Made by a program: the position numbers and the translations under genes
Shown here: positions 1 to 5,598 of the stretch, piece after piece
Layout of the letters: each line of letters begins with the position of its first letter
Numbering within the stretch: position 1 is the first letter of the stretch
Notes under the pieces: generated by a model
What the model was told of the DNA's origin: nothing
What the model saw: the letters and a program-made list of their open reading frames with translations, nothing else
The model's database searches: none
NCBI GenBank assembly: GCA_029548585.1
Contig: JAKPNC010000106.1
Span: forward strand, 1-5,598
Source of the DNA: a bacterium
Lineage (GTDB): Bacteria; Ratteibacteria; UBA8468; B48-G9; JAFGKM01
Length of the DNA stretch: 5,598 nucleotides
Direction: 5' to 3'

Positions 1-1843
1 CGGCGTGGAGATAAAGAAGGGAAGGAATAACCTTGTTGCGGGAAGCGTCATAAGGAATACCGGCCAGTGGGCGGTTAATATCAGGGGCGGCTTTGAACAT
101 GCGGTTGTCGGCTGTGACATATACGATACGGGAGAAGGAGGGGTATCCCTCGATTTCGTTGAAAACCGCAGCGCCACGGTTCCTTACAGGAAGGAACTCA
201 TACCTGCAAGGCACCTGGTGGAAAACAACCACATATACAGGTTCAACAGGTTTGACGGAGGATACCGGCAGGGAGTGAGGATTGACGGGGTGGGCCAGGT
301 GGTCTCCCATAACGTCATACATGATTCCCCCATGCAGGGTATATATTTCAATGCCAACGACCATGTCATAGAATTCAACGAGCTTCACGACGTGGTCCAC
401 GAAGGCAGGGAGCTGGGGGCCATATACATATACGGCGAACCCTGGTACCTTATGAGCAGGGGAACGGTCATAAGGAACAATTTCTTCCACCACCTGAGCT
501 ACCATTCATCTCCGAACCTCAACCAGGGACTCAACGCCATACATATAGACGCTATAAACGGAGGACTTGTCATCGAGAAGAATTTCTTTTACAGGTTTCC
601 CAACGGCGTATCCAACCCCCAGCCGGAAAACAGGATCGAGAATAACATATTCGTCGACGCCGAAATAAGGAGTATAGGGCAGGGCGACCGGTCGGGCCTT
701 TTCAACACGATTGACGGAGAACCCATCGCCGACAGGATATCGACTCTTGCGGCCAGGTACCTGACCTGGGCCAGGTATAAACAGCCGCCCTGGAGTTACA
801 GGTATCCCCAGCTTTTTGATATGCTTTACAGGAAAGATCCGGTGGGCCTGGCAAAGGATAACGTCATAGAGCGCAACGTCAATACGGGAGGCCCTTTCCT
901 TTCTGTCGCCGGGGGTATAAGGGACAGGAATACGATAAGGAGCAACTGGGACGGGGAGGACCCTTTCTTCGTTGACAGGAAGAAAGGAGATTTCAGGATC
1001 AGGCCGGGTTCTCCTGTTTACGGGCTTTCGGGATGCGAGCCGGTAAGCATGGAAGGTATAGGTGTTTACAAGGACCCTCTCAGGGCGAGCTGGCCGATAA
1101 AGAGGAGCAGCAGTGATATAGGAAAATATTACAAGCCCGACTGGAAACCCATTGGCGAGCTTTCCCAGACCATACTTGCCCCTATAAAAAGGGTCAGTCC
1201 TCCTTTATATTACACTGTTGAAGAGAGGAAGAAGAAGATCAACGTGGACGGCATGCTTGGTAAAGATGAATGGGAAGGGCTCGACATGAAGAAGGCGATG
1301 GTTATAGAGAATTACTACAAGGGAGATCAGAAGAAGGAAGGCGCAAAGAGTTATGCATGGCTTATGTACGACAGGGATAATCTTTATGTTGCCATGAAGC
1401 ATGAACCCGATCCTTACAAGGAGGGCATGCCTGCAAGGTTGAAAGGCCACATTCCCGTTTTTGAGATTGCCGTGGAGAGCCAGAACGGGCCCCACAGCCG
1501 GGGCTGGTGGTCTGATGACATGGTTACGGGTCCCATATATTCAATGACGTTCAGTTACAGCGGCGAACTGTCGGTCAACAACCTTTTCGGGATGCCTCAC
1601 GCTGATGTCAGAAAGATAGAAGAAAGTATAGAATACAAGAGGCATGTTCTTGACGATGAAAATAAGAGCTGGACATCCGAGGTCCGGATTCCATGGTCCA
1701 GCCTGGGGATCAATCCGCTGGAGGTGGAACAGCTCGCTTTCAATATCGGTACGGAGAAGAAGGTTGACTGGTTTGCATGGGTGGCCCCGGGAGCTTCCAT
1801 ATGGAGAGTTGAAAATGCCGGGTTTATCAGGTTTGCCCGCTGA
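1..1843 (+). CDS. Right-handed parallel beta-helix protein with C-terminal CBM9-like domain (5' end missing)
   Basis: The gene is cut by the left window edge: its frame stays open to base 2, so the GTG at 5 is only an internal Val codon and any signal peptide is out of view. Numbering from that codon (612 residues), residues 1-320 hold repeated beta-helix rungs of the type hydrophobic-x-x-N-x-hydrophobic (VIRNTG, LVENNHIYRF, VVSHNVIHD, VIEFNELHD, VIRNNFFHH, VIEKNFFYRF, NRIENNIF, VIERNVN). The ELGAIYIYG segment near 137-144 is common in this family. Residues about 233-285 look like a helical insertion between rungs, with PPWSYRYPQL. Residues 319-353 match the usual helix end (DPFFVD..GDFRIRPGSPVY). 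Residues 400-612 resemble CBM9/DOMON-like sugar-binding modules (INVDGMLGKDEWEG, then many Trp, ending FNIGTEKK..WFAWVAP). Members are often secreted polysaccharide lyases or glycosidases; no catalytic residue can be assigned here. It ends in TGA and is followed by 201 bp before the next gene, on the same strand. Family is fairly certain, activity is not. Confidence 0.8.
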   Translation, partial: GVEIKKGRNNLVAGSVIRNTGQWAVNIRGGFEHAVVGCDIYDTGEGGVSLDFVENRSATVPYRKELIPARHLVENNHIYRFNRFDGGYRQGVRIDGVGQVVSHNVIHDSPMQGIYFNANDHVIEFNELHDVVHEGRELGAIYIYGEPWYLMSRGTVIRNNFFHHLSYHSSPNLNQGLNAIHIDAINGGLVIEKNFFYRFPNGVSNPQPENRIENNIFVDAEIRSIGQGDRSGLFNTIDGEPIADRISTLAARYLTWARYKQPPWSYRYPQLFDMLYRKDPVGLAKDNVIERNVNTGGPFLSVAGGIRDRNTIRSNWDGEDPFFVDRKKGDFRIRPGSPVYGLSGCEPVSMEGIGVYKDPLRASWPIKRSSSDIGKYYKPDWKPIGELSQTILAPIKRVSPPLYYTVEERKKKINVDGMLGKDEWEGLDMKKAMVIENYYKGDQKKEGAKSYAWLMYDRDNLYVAMKHEPDPYKEGMPARLKGHIPVFEIAVESQNGPHSRGWWSDDMVTGPIYSMTFSYSGELSVNNLFGMPHADVRKIEESIEYKRHVLDDENKSWTSEVRIPWSSLGINPLEVEQLAFNIGTEKKVDWFAWVAPGASIWRVENAGFIRFAR

Positions 1844-1937
1844 CTTCTTTTAGCCGGCCGGTCCCATGGAAACCATATGGCGGCACATGCCAATGGCCGC
1901 CGATAAAGTCAGGGATTTTGCAAAAAAGAGAATTAAG

Positions 1938-1965
1938 GCGTTTCCCCTCCATGGAGTGGAAATGC
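1938..1965. promoter_or_regulatory. 28-bp imperfect palindrome, candidate operator or RNA hairpin
   Basis: The site is centred between bases 1951 and 1952. Its core CTCCATGGAG (1947-1956) is flanked by TTTCC (1941-1945) and GGAAA (1958-1962), with one C/T mismatch at 1946/1957. Beyond a G/T pair at 1940/1963 it extends by two more pairs (GC at 1938-1939 against GC at 1964-1965). In all 12 of 14 positions pair by Watson-Crick. It lies about 80 bp before the start codon at 2045 in a region without a convincing gene. There is no T-run after it, so an intrinsic terminator is unlikely. A binding site for a dimeric regulator of the downstream gene is the simplest reading, but this is inference from symmetry alone. 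Confidence 0.4.
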
Positions 1966-2034
1966 GGGCAAGGGATAAGGGAAAAAAGCAAGACAAAAAT
2001 ATAAAACAGGCTTGGCAGAACCTTAAAAGGTTAC

Positions 2035-2040
2035 AGGAGG
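2035..2040 (+). promoter_or_regulatory. Ribosome binding site of the ceramidase-like gene
   Basis: AGGAGG, a perfect match to the anti-Shine-Dalgarno core, ends 4 nt before the ATG at 2045. It fixes the start of the ceramidase-like gene, because no other ATG or GTG in that frame nearby has a comparable site. Confidence 0.85.
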
Positions 2041-2044
2041 CATT

Positions 2045-3478
2045 ATGAAAGCCGGATTTTTCGAGACGGATATAACCCCGTCGATAGGCATGGAACAGCC
2101 GGGGGGTTACGGCAAGATGTACATAAAGAGTTTTCACGATGCTCTCAAGGTCAGGGCGGCGGTCTTCTCTGACGGGAAAGAGACGGTTGCGCTCGTGGGA
2201 GTGGACAGCTGCGTCATACAGGCAAAGCTTGTCAATGTTGTGAGGAGAAAAGTCTCCGGGTGCACCGGTATAAAGGAATCCGCCATAATGATGGGGGCTT
2301 CGCATACCCACGCAGGAGGTCCTCTCTTCGGCGCCAGCGCGGAAGATTTCGCTGATGCCCCGGAGTTTGTAAGGAATCTCGCATTGAACGAGTCCACTGC
2401 CATAGACCCCCTTTACTTCGATTATGTGGCCGGACAATCCGTAACGGCGATATGCGAGGCTTACAGGAGGATGCAGGATGCAAGTCTTTCATGCGGTTCC
2501 GGTTACGAGGACCAGGTTGCCTTTAACCGCAGGCTCAGGGTGAAGCAGGGGCGGGTCTATACCCATCCGGGGAAAGGGAACCCTGACATAATCGGATTTG
2601 CCGGCCCCGTTGACCCGGAGGTCGGGGTTCTGTCGGCCTGGGACAGGGAAGGAAAGCTCATGGGATGCGTTATAAACTACGCCTGTCACGGCACGACCAA
2701 CTACGGCGCTGTTACGGCTGACTGGATATATCATCTCGAAAAAAGGATACGCGGCGCCATGAACAGGGATGCTGTTGTTGTTTTTCTGAACGGCGCCAGC
2801 GGAGATATTACCCAGGTTAACAACCTCTCCATGTCGGAAAGAGAGGTGGGGGACAAATATTCAGACTTCGTGGGCAGCAGGGTGGCGGCCGAGGCGATAA
2901 AGGTCATGGTTACCGCGGAGAAGGGAAGCCTTGAACCGGTTGCTTCAGCCAGCAGGGTTCTCAGGCTCAAAAGGAGAAAACCCTCGGGGAATCGCATGGA
3001 TGAAGCCATGAAGATTGTCTCTGTGAGCAGGGAAAAAACAGTGAATAACTCAGATTGGGTTTTTGCCAAGGAGCTTCTCCTTGCAGATTACCTGGTAAGC
3101 AAAAATCCCGTTGCCGGCGTGGAGGTCCAGGCCGTCCAGGTGGGGCCGGCTGTCTTTCTTGCCAATCCCGCGGAATATTTCTGCCATTTGGGTCTCAAGA
3201 TCAAGAAAGCATCTCCCTTTCCGCTTACCTGGGTGGTGGAGCTTGCAAACGGGAGCGTTGGATACGTGCCGGGGAGGGCGGCTTACAGGGAAACCGGGGG
3301 AGGCTACGAAACCGTTCTCACCAGCTACTCCAACCTGGAAACCGGAGCGGGGGAGAAGATAGTAAAAGCGAGCGTGGAACTGGCCGGAAGCCTTAATCCG
3401 GGGCAACTGCCCGAAAGGCCGCGGGCTCAGAAGGGTTCACCCTGGAATTACGGCGTTCTCGGCCCGGACAGGGAATAG
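2045..3478 (+). CDS. Neutral/alkaline ceramidase N-terminal domain-like hydrolase
   Basis: This 477-residue protein belongs to the neutral/alkaline non-lysosomal ceramidase N-terminal domain family, whose studied members are zinc amidases that cleave ceramide to sphingosine and fatty acid. It opens with the family signature (MKAGFFETDITP). Putative metal ligands are visible: His87/His89 in SHTHAGG, His215 in NYACHGTTN, Glu377 in NPAEYF, and Tyr421 in GGYET. The C-terminal ANGSVGYVP..AY..GGGYE block and PGAGE-like TGAGEKIV (433-440) are also typical. The motif that carries the catalytic Ser in true ceramidases (GDxSPN) reads GDITQVN (253-259), with Thr256 in place of Ser. There is no signal peptide, and the C-terminal domain of full ceramidases is absent, so it probably acts in the cytoplasm on an unknown amide or ester. 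AGGAGG 4 nt before the ATG supports the start. It ends in TAG, 12 bp before the stop of the convergent gene. Family assignment is firm; ceramidase activity is doubtful. Confidence 0.87.
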   Translation: MKAGFFETDITPSIGMEQPGGYGKMYIKSFHDALKVRAAVFSDGKETVALVGVDSCVIQAKLVNVVRRKVSGCTGIKESAIMMGASHTHAGGPLFGASAEDFADAPEFVRNLALNESTAIDPLYFDYVAGQSVTAICEAYRRMQDASLSCGSGYEDQVAFNRRLRVKQGRVYTHPGKGNPDIIGFAGPVDPEVGVLSAWDREGKLMGCVINYACHGTTNYGAVTADWIYHLEKRIRGAMNRDAVVVFLNGASGDITQVNNLSMSEREVGDKYSDFVGSRVAAEAIKVMVTAEKGSLEPVASASRVLRLKRRKPSGNRMDEAMKIVSVSREKTVNNSDWVFAKELLLADYLVSKNPVAGVEVQAVQVGPAVFLANPAEYFCHLGLKIKKASPFPLTWVVELANGSVGYVPGRAAYRETGGGYETVLTSYSNLETGAGEKIVKASVELAGSLNPGQLPERPRAQKGSPWNYGVLGPDRE

Positions 3479-3490
3479 GACAAGAGGCCG

Positions 3491-3919
3491 TCACGGGGCC
3501 AATCCTTCAATGGCAAAGCGGGCGCCTGATGGAGCCACCGAGTAACCGTCTCCCTTTTTCATGATGTCTTCTTTCAGAACTTTCATTCCGGAGTCGAGGA
3601 AGACGATTTTCAGGTCCCTCTTTACGGCTCCGAATCCCTGGTCCCTGTTTATGAATACCGTATTTTCCCTTATGTTCGGGAAGATAATGATTGTATTCTC
3701 GAAATCCTCGTGGGAGGCAATCGCAAAGCCCCTGCATGCCAGTTCGCTGTCGGTCGCAAGAAGTACCCTGAAGTTCCTGAATCTTGCCTGCGGCCACTTG
3801 TCGTAGACGGATCCGGCTCCCTGCCCGGACGCTTCGCTCCTGTCCCTGAAGTTGCAAAATAAAAGGAGAGTGATTGAGCAGAGGAATAAGGCAGGGAATA
3901 AGAAGTGTCTCTTTTTCAT
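3491..3919 (-). CDS. Small exported DUF192-like protein
   Basis: The protein has 142 residues. Residues 1-22 are a basic start (MKKRH) followed by a hydrophobic stretch, so it is exported or membrane-anchored. Cys22 in LLLFC does not sit in a standard lipobox, because Phe occupies position -1, so lipoprotein status is uncertain. Cleavage near SEA-SG (28-32) is another option. Residues 49-140 align by eye with DUF192: FRVLLATDSELACRGF matches the strand and Gly-Leu-Met region, TIIIFPN the Met-Leu-Phe strand, LKIVFLDSGMKVL the LDI-F-D-G-V segment, and the end is ARFAIEGLA. The usual FWMKNT motif is not preserved (VFINRDQGF instead), so this is a divergent member. DUF192 proteins have no established biochemical role. 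The start is supported by AAAAGGAG 7 nt before the ATG. It is divergent from the SGNH gene and convergent with the ceramidase-like gene. Confidence 0.68.
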   Translation of the reverse strand: MKKRHFLFPALFLCSITLLLFCNFRDRSEASGQGAGSVYDKWPQARFRNFRVLLATDSELACRGFAIASHEDFENTIIIFPNIRENTVFINRDQGFGAVKRDLKIVFLDSGMKVLKEDIMKKGDGYSVAPSGARFAIEGLAP

Positions 3920-4029
3920 GTTTCATCTCCTTTTGGAACGGATTGGTTGAGATGCGCCGTCATCTCTCATTATTTTATACGAATATGCCAAAATGCACAA
4001 AAGATGTTTAAATGCAAAGGAGGATCTGC
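3920..4029. promoter_or_regulatory. Divergent promoter region with GAGATG/CATCTC dyad
   Basis: These 110 bp must hold the promoters of both flanking genes, which point away from each other. For the rightward gene, TTGAGA (3947-3952) and TATTTT (3971-3976) are spaced 18 bp and fit a weak sigma-70 pattern. For the leftward gene, TATAAA or TAAAAT on the minus strand (around 3973-3980) could be the -10 box, without a good -35. GAGATG (3949-3954) and CATCTC (3961-3966) form a perfect 6-bp inverted repeat around a 6-nt spacer, overlapping the proposed -35. This position would suit a repressor site, though none is shown. The promoter calls are tentative. Confidence 0.4.
4016..4023 (+). promoter_or_regulatory. 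Ribosome binding site that fixes the SGNH hydrolase start
   Basis: AAAGGAGG ends 6 nt before the ATG at 4030. The in-frame ATG at 4012 lies upstream of this site and overlaps it, with no Shine-Dalgarno sequence of its own, so 4030 is the better start and the first six codons of the longer reading are probably not translated. Confidence 0.85.
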
Positions 4030-5031
4030 ATGTTATACAGGAACATGCTTCTTCACAACGTTTCGGAAATTGCAGAAGAAGAAAAAGGTCTTTTGATAAC
4101 GAGGCTTCCCGAGAGTCTCAGGGTAACCCTGAATAAATCCGCCCTTCTTGCTTCCAGGGCGTCTGCCGGATGCGAGATGAGGTTCAACCTGCTCAGCCGG
4201 CAGGCGGATATCACGCTCTGCTGCGAGGGCGGTTCCGGCGGCATCGCCGAGGTATACCAGGGATCTTTCCTGACAGCCTTTCATTTCATAGGCAATACAC
4301 CTTCTGCCTTTACCGTCTCCAGGCCTGCCAACGTAGAGGCTCTTAAGACCCTGTCCAGAAAGATGAACCTGCCTTTTGACTCTGCCCTGACCAGGGTCGT
4401 GCTGCCTTACCATGTTGTCAGGATCATTGATATCAGGGGGGAGTTTTCGCCTCCGGAGCCTTACCAGCTTCCCGGGTTGAACTTTCTTGCATACGGTTCT
4501 TCCATAACCCACGGCAGCATGTCGTTCAATCCTTCATCCACCTACATAATGAGGGCCGCAGCAAAGCTTGGAGTCAACCTTTTCAACCTCGGTTTCGGAG
4601 GGGGCGCCCACTATGAAAACCAGATGGCCGATTACATAGCCGGAAGGAACGACTGGGATTTTGCCTCCTTTGAGATTGGTATCAACATGATCGGCAGTTT
4701 CGATGTGGAAGAGTTCAGGAAAAGGGTGGAATATTTCCTCGGCAAGGTCGTGGAAAAACATCCCGGCAAGTATATCTTCTGCATAGATATTTTCAGTTTC
4801 TACAGGGACATCGCCGGCTCCGACACCGACAAGCATGAAAGGTTCAGGAAGGTCGTGAGGAAGGCCGTTAAAAAAATGAATTCCGAAAAGGTCATCCATC
4901 TTGACGGGAGGAAGCTCCTTAAGGATCCCACGGGACTGGGATCCGATCTCCTCCATCCGGCTTCTTCCGGCATGGAAGAAATAGCAGTGAATCTCTCCAG
5001 GGAGATGGGGAAAAAGATAAGAAAGGCATGA
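4030..5031 (+). CDS. SGNH/GDSL-family hydrolase, two-domain esterase
   Basis: This is a 333-residue protein, counted from the ATG at 4030. Residues 1-148 form a beta-rich N-terminal domain, and 150-333 a SGNH hydrolase domain. Block I is AYGSSITHG (154-162), with Ser158 as the likely nucleophile and Ser157 in the place of the GDSL Asp. Block II is NLGFGGGAH (186-194), giving the oxyanion Gly. Block III is EIGIN (215-219) with Asn219. Block V is SDLLHP (305-310), giving Asp306 and His309. All catalytic positions are present, so an active O-acyl esterase is likely, for example deacetylation of a carbohydrate. The layout, a beta-sandwich before the SGNH domain, recalls CE2-type esterases and related Firmicutes proteins, but the substrate is unknown. 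There is no signal peptide, which suggests a cytoplasmic enzyme acting on imported material. It has its own promoter region, divergent from the DUF192-like gene, and is followed by a convergent iorB. Lipase or thioesterase activity is an alternative. Confidence 0.88.
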   Translation: MLYRNMLLHNVSEIAEEEKGLLITRLPESLRVTLNKSALLASRASAGCEMRFNLLSRQADITLCCEGGSGGIAEVYQGSFLTAFHFIGNTPSAFTVSRPANVEALKTLSRKMNLPFDSALTRVVLPYHVVRIIDIRGEFSPPEPYQLPGLNFLAYGSSITHGSMSFNPSSTYIMRAAAKLGVNLFNLGFGGGAHYENQMADYIAGRNDWDFASFEIGINMIGSFDVEEFRKRVEYFLGKVVEKHPGKYIFCIDIFSFYRDIAGSDTDKHERFRKVVRKAVKKMNSEKVIHLDGRKLLKDPTGLGSDLLHPASSGMEEIAVNLSREMGKKIRKA

Positions 5032-5048
5032 AAACAGGGATATCCTTC

Positions 5049-5094
5049 CGGGGAGAAAAGAATCTCCCTTGACCTGATTCCCCGTGAGATTTTT
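5049..5094 (+). terminator. Possible terminator hairpin region after the SGNH gene
   Basis: Starting 18 bp after the SGNH stop codon, GGGAGA (5051-5056) and TCTCCC (5063-5068) form a perfect 6-bp stem with a 6-nt loop. A competing stem pairs CGGGGA (5049-5054) with TCCCCG (5079-5084), followed after 5 nt by TTTTT (5090-5094). The spacing between stem and T-run is looser than in a standard intrinsic terminator. It lies between two convergent genes, where termination is expected, so a terminator is plausible but not proven. Confidence 0.35.
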
Positions 5095-5145
5095 GGCATG
5101 GGACTTTAAAGGGAAAGCCGGGTATTGAAGAAGGCGGTTGAGGGA

Positions 5146-5598
5146 TTATGCGGATATGCCGATGCCTGAGTTGAACGCCTCAAGGTTCATGCCGAGGAAT
5201 TTTTCTTTAACGCTCTTTTTTATCGCGGAGACGAAGCTTTCCTTTGCCAGGGGAATATGCACCGACGCAATTCCAAGCATGAGGATATTCAGGACCTTTA
5301 TGGAACCTGTTTTTTCCGCAAGCGCGGAAAAATTGCCCGGGACGATATTGGCCGTTCTTTTCTCCAGTATTTCAATCATCCTGTCGACATCGTAAGATTT
5401 GCCCAGCAGGGGTATAGGCGAAGTGTTGACGGCGGCAAAGCCGTCGTTTTTAAGGTAATGGGAGAACCTTGCGCCTTCAAGAGGTTCCATTGCTATAAGT
5501 ATGTCGGCTTTCCCTGCAGGGATTCTCGGGCCGTATACGCATCCTATTCTTGCGTGTGCTTCAACAGAGCCTCCCCTTTGGGACATGCCGTGGACTTC
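5146..5598 (-). CDS. iorB: Indolepyruvate ferredoxin oxidoreductase subunit beta (N-terminus missing)
   Basis: The gene runs off the right edge: its frame continues past the Met codon at 5584-5586 to give EVHGMSQRGGSVEAH, the conserved block of the pyruvate:ferredoxin oxidoreductase gamma-type domain, so that Met is internal. About 150 residues are visible. Compared with the roughly 190-200 residues I expect for IorB, about 40-50 are missing, including the N-terminal glycine-rich GGQG region. Further family blocks are ADILIAMEPLEGAR, VNTSPIPLLG, and GSIKVLNILMLGIAS; the C-terminal part ends EKFLGMNLEAFNSGIGISA. With IorA it converts aryl pyruvates such as indolepyruvate and CoA to aryl-acyl-CoA and CO2, reducing ferredoxin, in the cytoplasm. 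iorA is expected to lie to the right, outside the window. The gene ends in TAA and is convergent with the SGNH gene. Another 2-oxoacid oxidoreductase gamma subunit is the main alternative. Confidence 0.87.
   Translation of the reverse strand, partial: EVHGMSQRGGSVEAHARIGCVYGPRIPAGKADILIAMEPLEGARFSHYLKNDGFAAVNTSPIPLLGKSYDVDRMIEILEKRTANIVPGNFSALAEKTGSIKVLNILMLGIASVHIPLAKESFVSAIKKSVKEKFLGMNLEAFNSGIGISA

Larger units (their letters stand above)
1844..2044 (+). other. Intergenic leader before the ceramidase-like gene
   Basis: These 201 bp carry no convincing gene. Several short palindromes cluster here: CCGGCCGG (1854-1861), CCATGG (1864-1869), CCATATGG (1873-1880), GGCGGC/GCCGCC with an 11-nt loop (1879-1884 and 1896-1901), GCCAATGGC (1889-1897), and the larger dyad at 1938-1965. 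The second half is A-rich and contains TATAAA at 2000-2005, but no good -35 box sits 16-18 bp before it, so I do not call a promoter. The length and dyads suggest that the downstream gene may have its own regulation even though it could be co-transcribed with the upstream gene. Confidence 0.5.

Noticed and set aside
5..7. GTG as the start of the beta-helix protein
   Set aside because: The frame is open to the window edge, there is no room to see a ribosome binding site, and the protein begins in the middle of beta-helix repeats without a signal peptide.
1205..1495. Minus-strand open frame within the CBM9-like region, and similar antisense frames elsewhere such as 2731-3069 and 4534-4956
   Set aside because: They overlap well-supported genes on the other strand, lack ribosome binding sites and show no recognisable domains.
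1879..1901. GGCGGC/GCCGCC stem after the beta-helix gene as an intrinsic terminator
   Set aside because: The stem is only 6 bp with an 11-nt loop, and no T-run follows it.
3479..3500. GGCC...GGCC inverted repeat between the convergent ceramidase-like and DUF192-like genes as a terminator
   Set aside because: The pairing is only 4 bp and there is no T-run on either strand.
4012..4029. Upstream in-frame ATG giving six extra residues for the SGNH hydrolase
   Set aside because: The strong AAAGGAGG lies inside this stretch and is correctly spaced only for the ATG at 4030.
5584..5586. Met codon as the start of the iorB-type gene
   Set aside because: The frame continues upstream with EVHG, which belongs to the conserved EVHGMSQRGG block, so the Met is internal and the gene is cut by the window edge.
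1..5598. Signs of recent transfer for part of the window
   Set aside because: Frequent AGG for Arg and ATA for Ile is shared by all genes by eye, and there are no integrase, transposase, tRNA or repeat boundaries.

Overview
The window looks like a stretch of chromosome from an anaerobic bacterium. The lineage cannot be fixed from the sequence. The clues are a CoA-dependent, ferredoxin-linked 2-oxoacid oxidoreductase subunit (IorB), strong AGGAGG-type ribosome binding sites, and consistent use of AGG for Arg and ATA for Ile in all genes. The SGNH hydrolase resembles proteins I associate with Paenibacillus/Clostridia-like carbohydrate degraders, but that is an impression and not a phylogenetic result. 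There is no rRNA, tRNA, CRISPR array, insertion sequence or phage gene.

Layout, left to right. (1) Bases 1-1843, plus strand: the 3' part of a large protein whose start lies outside the window. It has a right-handed parallel beta-helix followed by a C-terminal CBM9-like carbohydrate-binding domain. (2) Bases 1844-2044: a non-coding leader rich in short palindromes, including one 28-bp imperfect dyad at 1938-1965. (3) Bases 2045-3478, plus strand: a protein with the neutral/alkaline ceramidase N-terminal fold, apparently cytoplasmic, with Thr where true ceramidases have the catalytic Ser. (4) Bases 3491-3919, minus strand: a small exported or membrane-anchored DUF192-like protein, convergent with gene 3. 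(5) Bases 3920-4029: a 110-bp divergent promoter region with a GAGATG/CATCTC dyad. (6) Bases 4030-5031, plus strand: a two-domain SGNH/GDSL hydrolase with a complete Ser-Asp-His set. (7) Bases 5032-5145: a convergent intergenic region with competing hairpins. (8) Bases 5146-5598, minus strand: the C-terminal three quarters of indolepyruvate oxidoreductase subunit beta, running off the right edge.

How the genes may work together: the beta-helix/CBM9 protein, the ceramidase-fold hydrolase and the SGNH esterase fit a small carbohydrate or glycoconjugate utilisation locus (binding or cleaving a glycan, removing N- or O-acyl groups). This is inferred from neighbourhood and family only; no substrate can be read from the sequence. 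The DUF192 protein and IorB have no evident link to that role, and IorB probably marks the start of an unrelated iorAB operon read from the right. I did not find a clearly new multi-gene system. The most unusual items are the 28-bp dyad ahead of the ceramidase-like gene and the altered catalytic motif in that protein.
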